Below are positions 1 through 5,763 of a DNA stretch of 12,222 nt, piece after piece. The notes under the pieces were generated by a model. It made no database searches and had not been told where the DNA came from. It saw only the letters and a list, made by a program, of their open reading frames with translations. Each line of letters opens with the position of its first letter. Position 1 is the first letter of the stretch. The translations under genes and the position numbers were made by a program. Source of the DNA: DATEOR01 sp035698665 (lineage in GTDB: Bacteria; Actinomycetota; Thermoleophilia; Gaiellales; Gaiellaceae); assembly GCA_035698665.1 (NCBI GenBank), contig DASSBN010000046.1, positions 1 to 12,222 of the forward strand, in the 5' to 3' direction.

Positions 1-441
1 AACCACTCCTGGTACATCAGCCACTACCCGATGGGCCGCGATGCGACGGTGTCGTGGGGAGGCCCGGACCTCGTCTTCAAGAACGACCTGAAGCGCGCGA
101 TCATGATCGACGTCAGCTACACGGACGCGACGTTCACCGTCAGCTTCTACGGGACGAAGCAGGGCCGGAAGGTGAGCGCGACGACCTCGAAGCCGACGAA
201 CTACACGCAGCCGAAGATGCAGTACGCCATCGATCCGACCGCGTCGCCCGGCTCGAAGACCGTGGTCGCGGGTGGAGGACAGGGCTTCGACGTCAACGTC
301 CACCGCAAGGTCTACGAGCACGGGAAGCTCATCCGCGAGGACGACTTCTTCACGCGGTACACGCCGGAGAACCCGACGACGGTGTACGGCCCCGGCGGCA
401 AGCCGCCCGGCCCCTACATCGTGCTGCCGACGAGCGGTTGA
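1..441 (+). CDS. VanW family protein, C-terminal part (5' truncated by window edge)
   Basis: The reading frame is open from base 1 and ends at TGA 439-441. It gives about 146 residues; the N-terminus lies outside the window, so internal ATGs are not real starts. The opening residues NHSWYISHYPMGRDATVSWG match the conserved core of the VanW family (an H..Y.P.GRDATV block followed by FKND, i.e. 'F.N..' strand segments). The remaining 80 or so residues look like the beta-rich tail after VanW domains (VHRKVYEHGKLIREDDFF, then YTPENPTTVYGPG), and the C-terminus is Pro/Gly-rich. VanW proteins are usually large, extracytoplasmic and membrane-anchored, and many also carry peptidoglycan-binding domains. 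Their biochemical role is unsettled, although the family is named from glycopeptide-resistance clusters. Nothing here indicates vancomycin resistance. Family call is confident; function is not. Confidence 0.85.
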   Translation, partial: NHSWYISHYPMGRDATVSWGGPDLVFKNDLKRAIMIDVSYTDATFTVSFYGTKQGRKVSATTSKPTNYTQPKMQYAIDPTASPGSKTVVAGGGQGFDVNVHRKVYEHGKLIREDDFFTRYTPENPTTVYGPGGKPPGPYIVLPTSG

Positions 442-622
442 TTCAGTGGCTCACCCCGCCACTCGAGCGGCGCGCCAGACTCCTGCAAAGCCTCGTCATG
501 CGGCGTCCTCGGTCGGGCCCGTACTTTTCAAGTACGAGCCCTCCCTGCGTCCTGGCCTGACTCGCTTTTCGGAGTTGGCATCACCGCCGAGTGACCGGCT
601 GAACCACTAAGCTGCCGCCGGC
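442..622. other. Intergenic region before bioY, with a hairpin
   Basis: These 181 bp lie between the VanW-type gene and bioY. I find no convincing ORF. Apart from the inverted repeat at 515-541, the only possible signal is a TAAGCT hexamer at 608-613. This fits a TANNNT -10 box 9 bases before the bioY ATG, but no good -35 accompanies it. No Shine-Dalgarno-like sequence precedes the bioY start, and I see no BirA/BioQ-like palindrome. Confidence 0.5.
515..541. repeat. Near-perfect inverted repeat (hairpin) downstream of the VanW gene
   Basis: A perfect 7-bp stem, CGTACTT (520-526) with AAGTACG (530-536), closes a TTC loop. It is extended across one C/A mismatch by GGGC (515-518) paired with GCCC (538-541). 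No T-run follows on the plus strand, so it is not a textbook intrinsic terminator, although it sits about 75 bases after the VanW stop. It could be a structured repeat unit, a weak terminator or a protein-binding site. Confidence 0.55.
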
Positions 623-1207
623 ATGAGGCCGGAAGCGGCAACCCTTCGACTCGCGGTCTTCCCGCGCTCCGACCTACTCACCAACGTCCTGCTCGTGCTC
701 GCGGGTACGGGCTTCGTGGCGGTCGCGGCGCAGGTCTCGATCAGCCTGCCGTTCACCCCGGTTCCGATCACGGGACAGACGTTTGCCGTCGTGCTCGTCG
801 GTGCGTCGCTCGGAGCGCTCCTCGGGCTCGCGAGCCTCGGTCTCTACCTCTTCGTCGGTGCGCTCGGCGCGCCGGTCTACGCCGACCACGAGAGCGGCTG
901 GGACATCCTCACCGGCCCGACCGGCGGCTACATCGTCGGCTTCGTCCTCGCGGCCGTGCTGACCGGCTTTCTCGCCCAGCAGCGCTGGGACCGGCACTTC
1001 AACTCCGCGGTGGCGGCGATGCTCTCCGGCAACGTCGTCATCTACGCGGTCGGTCTTCCCTGGCTCGCCGTCAAGATCGACACGGGCTTGGAGGACACGC
1101 TCGAGGCCGGTCTCTATCCATTCGTGGTGGGCGACCTCCTGAAGCTCTATCTCGCCGGCGCGCTCCTGCCTGCGGCATGGGCGCTGGTGCGCCGCTTCAA
1201 GGGTTAG
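623..1207 (+). CDS. bioY: Biotin transporter BioY (ECF-type substrate-binding membrane component)
   Basis: This 194-residue, strongly hydrophobic protein is the usual size for BioY, the S component that binds biotin in the cytoplasmic membrane. BioY can work with an energy-coupling EcfA/A'/T module, or in some organisms apparently without one. Family hallmarks are clear: QVSISLPFTPVPITGQTFAV (residues 37-56) at the start of the domain, GPTGGYIVGF (98-107), and GLYPFVVGDLLK (163-174) before the last helix. About five to six membrane segments are visible. The ATG at 623 is the only plausible upstream start, but it has no Shine-Dalgarno sequence, so initiation may be leaderless or weak. No ecfA or ecfT lies next to it. 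Biotin supply links it to the carboxylase beta subunit encoded later in the window (8612-10180), but that link is inferred. Confidence 0.93.
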   Translation: MRPEAATLRLAVFPRSDLLTNVLLVLAGTGFVAVAAQVSISLPFTPVPITGQTFAVVLVGASLGALLGLASLGLYLFVGALGAPVYADHESGWDILTGPTGGYIVGFVLAAVLTGFLAQQRWDRHFNSAVAAMLSGNVVIYAVGLPWLAVKIDTGLEDTLEAGLYPFVVGDLLKLYLAGALLPAAWALVRRFKG

Positions 1208-1226
1208 CCGACTCGCTCACGGGTAC
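1201..1226 (+). promoter_or_regulatory. Possible SigB/SigF-type promoter for the SRPBCC gene
   Basis: GGGTTA (1201-1206, overlapping the bioY stop) and GGGTAC (1221-1226) are 14 bases apart. This resembles the group-3 stress sigma factor pattern (GTTT or GGWWT at -35, GGGTAY at -10). The -10 match is good. The -35 match is partial and spacing conventions differ between species. Transcription would start about 1233 and leave a leader of about 35 bases holding the Shine-Dalgarno. Speculative. Confidence 0.25.
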
Positions 1227-1267
1227 CCCCACGGGACGAAGAAAACGACCGTAGGAGGGGGTTCTTC

Positions 1268-1735
1268 GTGGCATCTGTCACCGAATCGATCACCGTCAAC
1301 TGTCCTATCTCGACTGTGTACAACCAGTGGACGCAGTTCGAGGAGTTCCCGCGCTTCATGGAGGCCGTCGAGTCGGTCACGCAGACCGACGACACGCACC
1401 TTCACTGGGTTGCCGAGATCAGCGGCAAGCGCCATGAGTGGGACGCCGAGATCACCGAGCAGCGCCCGGACCAGGTCGTCGCCTGGCGTGCCCTCGACGG
1501 GCACTACAACTCCGGCCGCGTGAACTTCGAGCGGGTCGACGAGACCACGACGAAGATCACCGTCCAGATGGAGCACGAGACCGAAGGCATCGTCGAGACG
1601 CTCGGCTCCGCGCTCGGGTCCGACAGCCGCCAGGTGAGCGGCGACCTCGACCGCTTCAAGGAGTACATCGAGGCCCGCGGCGCCGAGACGGGTGGCTGGC
1701 GCGGCGAGGTCGAGTCCGGCCAGCGCGTTCGCTAG
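1268..1735 (+). CDS. SRPBCC family protein (polyketide cyclase/dehydrase-like, START-fold)
   Basis: The 155-residue product starts at GTG 1268, chosen because TAGGAGGGG (1252-1260) is a strong Shine-Dalgarno 7 bases upstream. The N-terminus ESITVNCPISTVYNQWTQFE, then FPRFMEAVESV, is the classic opening of the SRPBCC/cyclase-dehydrase family: a first strand, then helices 'V...W..FE.FP.FM..V'. It continues through W.AEI..KRHEWDAEITEQ and ends with a long helix (residues about 115-138, SALGSDSRQVSGDLDRFKEY). The fold makes a deep hydrophobic pocket for small lipophilic ligands. Single-domain members like this are common in actinobacteria, usually have no assigned ligand, and are probably cytosolic. 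No signal peptide or catalytic motif is visible. The gene ends directly against the convergent LOG-type gene. Confidence 0.88.
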   Translation: MASVTESITVNCPISTVYNQWTQFEEFPRFMEAVESVTQTDDTHLHWVAEISGKRHEWDAEITEQRPDQVVAWRALDGHYNSGRVNFERVDETTTKITVQMEHETEGIVETLGSALGSDSRQVSGDLDRFKEYIEARGAETGGWRGEVESGQRVR

Positions 1736-2437
1736 CTACTGGGCGTCCGCTTTGGCGGGGGAGGTCGGCGGCTGTTCGGCTAGCCGCTTTTCGTAGCCGG
1801 CGATCACAGTCGCCACCGTCTCCGCCGGATCGTCGCTCGTGTACAGGAGGTCGACGTCCTCCTCGGAGATCATCCCTTCGCGGAGGAGTCGGCCCCTGAC
1901 CCAGAGCAAGAGCCCCTCCCAGTAGTCGGAGTCGAAGAGCACGACCGGAAAGTGCACGACCTTCCCGGTCTGGATGAGCGTCAGCGATTCGAAGAGCTCG
2001 TCCAAGGTGCCGAAGCCGCCCGGGAAGATGACGAACCCCTCCGCGGCCTTCACGAACATGGTCTTCCGTGCGTAGAAGTGCCGGAAGGTGAGGCTCATGT
2101 CCAGATAGGGATTCGAGTGCTGCTCGTGCGGCAGCTCGATGTTGAAGCCGACCGAGAGCCCGCCGCCCTCGCGCGCGCCGCGGTTCGCGGCCTCCATCAG
2201 GCCCGGGCCGCCGCCCGTGACGACGGTGAAACCCTCCTCGGCGAAGCGCCGGCCCACGTCGACACCCGCCTGGTAGTACGGGTGGTCCTCGCCGATGCGT
2301 GCCGAGCCGAAGATCGTCACCGCCGGTCTGGCGAGTTCCGAGACTGCCTCGAAGCCCTCGAAGAACTCGTCGGCGATCTTGGCGGCGTGCTCGCGCTCCG
2401 CCCCGTCGTCGCTCTGCAGGAGCCGGCGGTCGTCCAA
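1736..2437 (-). CDS. LOG family protein (TIGR00730-type Rossmann-fold nucleotide hydrolase)
   Basis: The 233-residue product carries the full LOG ('Lonely guy', lysine-decarboxylase-like) signature. It has GSAR (44-47) at the first strand, GGGPGLMEAANRGA (75-88), FYARKTM (121-127) and PGGFGTLDELFE (139-150, the PGGxGTxxE catalytic/nucleotide-binding motif). Family members hydrolyse nucleoside 5'-monophosphates, including cytokinin riboside monophosphates, to base and ribose 5-phosphate. The natural bacterial substrate is often unknown, and the old 'lysine decarboxylase' label is wrong. The start is TTG at 2437, one base after the TAG of the upstream protease gene. No Shine-Dalgarno is evident, so translation is probably coupled. 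The first 20 or so residues are non-conserved and a later start cannot be excluded. The stop at 1736 immediately follows the stop of the convergent SRPBCC gene. Confidence 0.9.
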   Translation of the reverse strand: MDDRRLLQSDDGAEREHAAKIADEFFEGFEAVSELARPAVTIFGSARIGEDHPYYQAGVDVGRRFAEEGFTVVTGGGPGLMEAANRGAREGGGLSVGFNIELPHEQHSNPYLDMSLTFRHFYARKTMFVKAAEGFVIFPGGFGTLDELFESLTLIQTGKVVHFPVVLFDSDYWEGLLLWVRGRLLREGMISEEDVDLLYTSDDPAETVATVIAGYEKRLAEQPPTSPAKADAQ

Positions 2438-2438
2438 G

Positions 2439-3290
2439 CTAGAACGTGCGCTCGACGTGGGTGGCCGTCATCGCGACTGCGAGGAAGACGGCGAGTCCGA
2501 CGTAGACCGCGCCTGCCGTGATCCGCTGAGCAGTCGTCACCTTGTAGTACGCCGCACCGGCCGGGTGCTCGCGCTCGCGCCAGCGGCGCCAGAGCTCGAG
2601 CGCGCCGAGAACGAGGATGATGATCAGCACCGGGTTGGGATGCCAGAAGGCCAGCGCGACGAGCCCGGCCAGGCCGACTGCCCAGAGCGCGGGATGGACG
2701 GCCGCGACCGCCCGTCCTCCGTCGAGGGGCACGATCGGGATCAGGTTGAAGAGGTTGAGGAAGAAGCCGGTGAACGCGAGCGCGATGAGAAGCGGCGAGT
2801 CGAGCGCCTCGCCGACGCCCCAGACGGCCACGGAGCCGAGCGTCCCGAGAATGGGCCCGGCGAGCGCGACGCGCGCTTCCTTCCAGGCGTCCTCCGGCAT
2901 CTGCTTCATGCCGACGACCGCGCCGAGGAAGGGTATGAAGAGCGGCGCCGAGGCGGGGACTCCCTGGCGGCGGAGCTCGAAGACGTGCCCGAGCTCGTGG
3001 ACGAGTATGAGGAGCACGAAGCCGACGCCGAAGCGCCAGCCCCAGATCCAGGCATAGGCCGCCATCGAGACGAGCATCGTCCCCGAGGTCGCAAAGATCT
3101 TGAACTTGAAGAGCGCGAGCGCGATGAACTTGAACTTCGCGAGGAGCGCCCCGATCGCCGCGAGGGGAGCGACGAGCTTCTTCCCGAGCTCCTTCCAGCG
3201 GGACTCGGGATGGATCGGCGTGTAGTCGCGCTGCGGCTCCGGCTCGTAGAGCGGGTAGTCCGGCTCGTGCTGGGGGGCGAAGGGTCCCAC
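2439..3290 (-). CDS. Site-2 protease family (M50) membrane zinc metalloprotease
   Basis: This 283-residue polytopic membrane protein has the zinc-protease motif HELGH (98-102) inside a membrane segment. The second S2P motif is NLIPIVPLDGGR (182-193), whose Asp supplies the third zinc ligand. M50 proteases cut transmembrane or membrane-proximal substrates, for example anti-sigma factors. No PDZ or CBS domain is present, so this is a minimal peptidase. Its soluble N-terminus (1-35) is Pro/Asp/Glu-rich, followed by a Lys/Phe-alternating amphipathic stretch (about 51-66) before the first clear membrane helices. The start is GTG 3290; an in-frame alternative is not obvious and the Shine-Dalgarno is weak. 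The gene precedes the LOG-type gene in an apparent two-gene operon. The substrate is unknown, and no sigma or anti-sigma gene adjoins it. Confidence 0.9.
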   Translation of the reverse strand: MGPFAPQHEPDYPLYEPEPQRDYTPIHPESRWKELGKKLVAPLAAIGALLAKFKFIALALFKFKIFATSGTMLVSMAAYAWIWGWRFGVGFVLLILVHELGHVFELRRQGVPASAPLFIPFLGAVVGMKQMPEDAWKEARVALAGPILGTLGSVAVWGVGEALDSPLLIALAFTGFFLNLFNLIPIVPLDGGRAVAAVHPALWAVGLAGLVALAFWHPNPVLIIILVLGALELWRRWREREHPAGAAYYKVTTAQRITAGAVYVGLAVFLAVAMTATHVERTF

Positions 3291-3382
3291 TACAGCTTCA
3301 TCGTAGCCAGGGGCGGATCCCTTGAACCCCTCGCACTCCAGTACTAGCTTGCTCGTGGGGGGCAGTCACTGAAAGGAGTGTC

Positions 3383-4006
3383 ATGAGAGCGGAGAAGAGA
3401 GGGTTGCGTAGCTGGCGCACCGCCAGCGTGCTGGCGTTCGGCATCCTCATCGGGGTCGTGCTGCTCGCGCCACCTGCAGGAGCGCACTTCCAGGCCTCGA
3501 TCAGTCATATCTGGTCGCACATCAAGCCGAAGGCCGACGCTCGCTACCTGCCCGGCGGAAAAATCCCAGCCGGTCGGACGATCCGCGGCACGTACAGCAT
3601 CGACGGAACGGCCGCGGCGGTGAGCGATGACGACTCGACGGACATTTCGTTCGGTTGGACCCTCGCCGATGCTCCGATCGCTCATTTCATCGCCGAGGGC
3701 GCTACGCCGCCCGCGTCGTGTCCTGGAAACGCGGCCAACCCGCGGGCCGCGAAGGGACATCTTTGTGTCTATGAGGCGGATCAGACGAATGCCGACGGTG
3801 GCACCCGAGCGGTCTACGACCCCGTGACATACGTGGCCGGGATCGCGAACACGCACGGCTTCGGCGTCTATATGTACGGCGCAGCCGCGACCGGGTTCTA
3901 CACGTCGCACGGGAGCTGGGCCGTGACGACCCCGAGCCCGCCGGCATCTCCGAGAGTTCTGCCCAAGCGACATGCACCTGCACCTGGCGGAGGTCCAGGC
4001 TTCTAG
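3383..4006 (+). CDS. Secreted protein of unknown function with two-cysteine core
   Basis: The 207-residue product starts at ATG 3383, supported by AAAGGAG (3372-3378) 4 bases upstream. A clear Sec signal peptide is visible: basic MRAEKRGLRSWR, a hydrophobic stretch (about 14-29) and a likely cleavage after A34 (PAGA|HF). The mature part has SHIWSHIKPKADARYL (41-56), then a beta-rich region with IRGTYSIDG, ISFGWTLADAP, and two cysteines (C113 in ASCPG, C128 in GHLCVYE) likely to form a disulfide. It ends with GFYTSHGSWAVT before a low-complexity Pro-rich tail. I have a general impression of similar proteins recurring in Thermoleophilia-like actinobacteria, but cannot verify it here and know of no function. 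It has its own terminator, so it appears monocistronic. Confidence 0.8.
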   Translation: MRAEKRGLRSWRTASVLAFGILIGVVLLAPPAGAHFQASISHIWSHIKPKADARYLPGGKIPAGRTIRGTYSIDGTAAAVSDDDSTDISFGWTLADAPIAHFIAEGATPPASCPGNAANPRAAKGHLCVYEADQTNADGGTRAVYDPVTYVAGIANTHGFGVYMYGAAATGFYTSHGSWAVTTPSPPASPRVLPKRHAPAPGGGPGF

Positions 4007-4044
4007 AGATACGCCGAGATCGGAGATCGAAGCACCACACCAGA

Positions 4045-4075
4045 GGCGGGGGCTTCGGCCCCCGCCGTTCGTTTT
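4045..4075 (+). terminator. Strong Rho-independent terminator
   Basis: A perfect 9-bp GC-rich stem, GGCGGGGGC (4045-4053) paired with GCCCCCGCC (4058-4066), is capped by a stable TTCG tetraloop and followed by GTTCGTTTT (4067-4075). It lies 39 bases after the stop of the secreted-protein gene at 3383-4006 and separates it from the gene at 4115. Confidence 0.92.
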
Positions 4076-4114
4076 CGGGCAGGTGAGCGCCCTAGCGCCG
4101 CCGAAGAGCGGGTC

Positions 4115-4468
4115 GTGCGGGTGAGTCTTGTCATCCTCGTAGCCGCTGTCGCCCTGTTTGCGTCTGTCGGCTGCGGCACTGGCAGCGGCGGTGTGGCGGG
4201 CCTCGAAACGGTATCCGCCTTCTACCAGGGCGATCCCACCGATGACGAGAAGCAGGTGCAAGTTCCGTGCCCGTCAGGCAAGAAGGCGGTCGGCGGCGGC
4301 TTCGAGCTCGCGTCCGGCGGCCTTCCCATCGACGTGCAGTTCTCGGAGCCTATGGGCCAGCTCGGCCAGGCCCCCACGGGGTGGCAGGCGTTCGCGATGG
4401 AGACCTCGCCGATCGGCGCGACGGAGGAGTGGAGCTTCGACGTCTACGCCGTCTGCGCGGACGCGTAG
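4115..4468 (+). CDS. Small exported protein with CPSGKKAVGGGF motif, unknown function
   Basis: The 117-residue product starts at GTG 4115; GAAGAG (4103-4108) is a modest Shine-Dalgarno. The N-terminus MRVSLVILVAAVALFASVGCG is a signal peptide. The Cys at 20 follows ASVG, an imperfect lipobox, so either a lipoprotein or ordinary secretion is possible. The mature domain has VPCPSGKKAVGGGFELASGG, then GWQAFAMET and a final strand WSFDVYAVCADA. Paired cysteines sit at the start and end of the domain (CPSG and AVCA). A compact beta domain closed by a disulfide is plausible. I know no biochemical role. The gene ends 1 bp from the relic moaE tail, which runs on the other strand. Confidence 0.75.
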   Translation: MRVSLVILVAAVALFASVGCGTGSGGVAGLETVSAFYQGDPTDDEKQVQVPCPSGKKAVGGGFELASGGLPIDVQFSEPMGQLGQAPTGWQAFAMETSPIGATEEWSFDVYAVCADA

Positions 4469-4522
4469 CTACGAGCCGCGGCCGATCCACTCCTCGCCGC
4501 CCTCGTAGACCTCCTCCTTCCG
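4469..4522 (-). pseudogene. Relic copy of the moaE 3' end (about 17 codons plus stop)
   Basis: Read on the minus strand, these bases encode RKEEVYEGGEEWIGRGS and a TAG stop. The intact MoaD-MoaE fusion ends WKKEVYEGGEEWIGRGS at 5764-5817. By hand alignment the two 54-base stretches differ at 7 positions, and only 2 of 17 amino acids change; most differences are synonymous. Upstream (minus direction) the similarity to MoaE stops within a few codons, and an in-frame stop appears near 4573, so no functional gene remains. The repeat is in direct orientation with the real moaE tail, and the pair of small secreted-protein genes lies between them. Confidence 0.75.
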
Positions 4523-4629
4523 GAGGTTCGGCGGCGTCGCCCTGTCTGCTCTCAAAGCCAATGCCTCGTCGGGGCTCTAAAAACCGGGATGGTGTGCCAG
4601 CCCCCCTATCCATCGGCAGGCCAACCAGG

Positions 4630-4658
4630 TTGTTCCGAACGCTACGCGCTCCTAGATT
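4630..4658 (+). promoter_or_regulatory. Probable sigma-70-type promoter of the secreted paralogue pair
   Basis: TTGTTC (4630-4635) and TAGATT (4653-4658) are separated by exactly 17 bases, the optimal spacing. The -35 matches TTGACA at 4 of 6 positions and the -10 has the essential TA...T. It lies 34 bases before the ATG at 4693, leaving room for the strong Shine-Dalgarno. It would drive 4693-5070 and probably also 5145-5510. Confidence 0.5.
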
Positions 4659-4692
4659 CGCTCCGAAGGAATCCGATGACAGGAGGGAAGGA

Positions 4693-5070
4693 ATGACAAT
4701 CTTGGGGAGAACGCTGGGAATGCTGCGGTTCGTCGTCGTGGTCGGATGCCTGGCAAGCACCGGTGTACTAGCGGGCACTGCGAGCGCGGAGCCGGACGTC
4801 GGCAATGCGATCACTGTCACGTTCTTCGACTGCACCGGCCCGGCGGGGACCCCTGAATCGTTCGACATCGAGAAGGTGCAGAACCCCAGCGTCGCCGCCC
4901 ATGTCGTCGGCTCGACCGTCCTCTTCAAGCGAACGTCGCTTTTCGTTCCTTCAACGGGAGAGAACGTCATCTGGGGGCCGAAGGACGTCGGCGAGGCACT
5001 CATCACGTGCAGCGCCATTGCCCCGAGCGGGAGACTGGTCATCGTGACGGGGTTCTTCACCGGGCCATAG
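4693..5070 (+). CDS. Small secreted protein, FFDCTGPAGTP family (paralogue 1)
   Basis: The 125-residue product starts at ATG 4693, fixed by AGGAGGG (4681-4687) 5 bases upstream; a longer in-frame reading upstream has no such signal. A signal peptide covers about residues 1-32 (cleavage ASA|EPD). The mature 93 residues contain FFDCTGPAGTPESFDIEKV (44-62) and a second cysteine (C106, ALITCSAIAPSG), followed by LVIVTGFFTGP. Two conserved cysteines suggest one disulfide in a small beta-sandwich-like domain. VVGC at 16-19 resembles a lipobox, but its hydrophobic core would be too short, so signal peptidase I cleavage is preferred. The downstream gene is a clear paralogue. Function is unknown and I recognise no named family. 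Confidence 0.8.
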   Translation: MTILGRTLGMLRFVVVVGCLASTGVLAGTASAEPDVGNAITVTFFDCTGPAGTPESFDIEKVQNPSVAAHVVGSTVLFKRTSLFVPSTGENVIWGPKDVGEALITCSAIAPSGRLVIVTGFFTGP

Positions 5071-5144
5071 GCAGCGATGGACCGAACGTGCGGCGCGACC
5101 GGCTCCGCACGAATCACATGTCGACGATGAAGGAGGAAAGGTTG

Positions 5145-5510
5145 ATGAAGAAGCTCGTACTCGTGATGGCGGCCTCCTTGGTTGCGGCACTAGCCGTCGG
5201 AGCGACGGCACAGGCTGAACCGGGAGGCCCAGATGGAGCGAATCTGCAACTGCACTTTTTCGACTGCACGGGGCCAGCGGGAACACCCACGAGTTTCGAC
5301 GCGGAGTTTCAAGTACACGGAGCCGCCTGGCATCTGACGGATAGCCAGCGGATTTTCGAAGCGATGATCGGCTTCGACGAAACCGCGAATACCCAGGTTG
5401 TGGTGACTCCCGGCTTCGAGCGTAATGCCGTGCCAGCTGTGACGTGCAGAACTGTCATCAATGGACATGTGTTCCGCGTCACCGGAGTCCTGACGCCTGC
5501 GGGTCGCTGA
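5145..5510 (+). CDS. Small secreted protein, FFDCTGPAGTP family (paralogue 2)
   Basis: The 121-residue product starts at ATG 5145 with AGGAGG (5131-5136) 8 bases upstream; a TTG at 5142 is possible but inferior. It has a short Lys-rich signal peptide (MKKLVLVMAASLVAALAVGA; cleavage near TAQA|EPGG at 24). The mature domain has HFFDCTGPAGTPTSFDAEF (37-55) and a second cysteine (C101, AVTCRTVINGH) followed by VFRVTGVLTPAGR. The two motifs, their order and spacing match the gene 74 bp upstream, so the two arose by tandem duplication and then diverged. Part of it (5341-5400) is only about 55% GC by hand count, against about 72% in a stretch of the carboxylase gene, hinting at acquired or relaxed sequence. 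Function unknown. Confidence 0.8.
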   Translation: MKKLVLVMAASLVAALAVGATAQAEPGGPDGANLQLHFFDCTGPAGTPTSFDAEFQVHGAAWHLTDSQRIFEAMIGFDETANTQVVVTPGFERNAVPAVTCRTVINGHVFRVTGVLTPAGR

Positions 5511-5523
5511 TGAAGAACGTTGA

Positions 5524-5561
5524 GGGCGCAGGCCCCCCACCTCGTGGCGGGGCAAGCGCCC
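5524..5561. terminator. Long GC-rich hairpin, terminator-like
   Basis: Outer stem GGGCGC (5524-5529) pairs with GCGCCC (5556-5561). Inside it, GCCCCCCAC (5532-5540) pairs with GTGG-C-GGGGC (5544-5553, one bulged C) around a CTC loop. It begins 14 bases after the stop of the secreted paralogue. No T-run follows, so any termination would rely on the structure or on Rho. Confidence 0.45.
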
Positions 5562-5576
5562 GAATCGCCTAGAAAC

Positions 5577-5614
5577 AGAGAGCGGGAGCATTGCGACGTG
5601 ACGCCCCGCTCTCT
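5577..5614. terminator. Hairpin, possible bidirectional terminator
   Basis: A perfect 10-bp stem, AGAGAGCGGG (5577-5586) with CCCGCTCTCT (5605-5614), encloses an 18-base loop. On the minus strand it is followed by GTTTCT, a modest T-rich stretch, so it could stop transcription coming from moaDE as well as from the plus strand. Confidence 0.45.
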
Positions 5615-5763
5615 CTTCGTAGCCGAGCGCTGCCGGACTCAAGGGCCCGGATTGCGAAGCGCCCACGCCCCAGTCCTCGCCCGACGCATCCGTGCGCAGT
5701 CCCGTACACGCCCGGTACACAAATCGCCTCCTCACGAGATTCCGGGAGGGCCCGGTTTGTGGC

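Larger units (their letters stand above)
5511..5763. other. Convergent intergenic region with stacked hairpins
   Basis: These 253 bp lie between the second secreted paralogue (+) and moaDE (-). I find no supported gene. They contain the hairpins at 5524-5561 and 5577-5614 and a weak inverted repeat, CACAAA (5718-5723) with TTTGTG (5756-5761), just beyond the moaE stop. They probably form the transcription-termination zone for both converging genes. Confidence 0.5.

Noticed and set aside
2295..3347. 350-residue plus-strand ORF opposite the LOG and M50 genes
   Set aside because: Its translation is low-complexity Glu/Arg/Asp-rich, as expected for the complement of GC-rich coding DNA, while the minus-strand frames hold HELGH and PGGFGTLDE family motifs.
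3344..4261. 305-residue minus-strand ORF across the secreted-protein gene and its terminator
   Set aside because: It reads through a strong intrinsic terminator and has no recognisable domain; the plus frame has a signal peptide and a good Shine-Dalgarno.
4708..4749. Lipobox-like VVGC in the signal peptide of the first FFDCTGPAGTP paralogue
   Set aside because: The hydrophobic run before it is only about five residues, and a good signal peptidase I site (ASA|EP) lies downstream; the paralogue has no such Cys.
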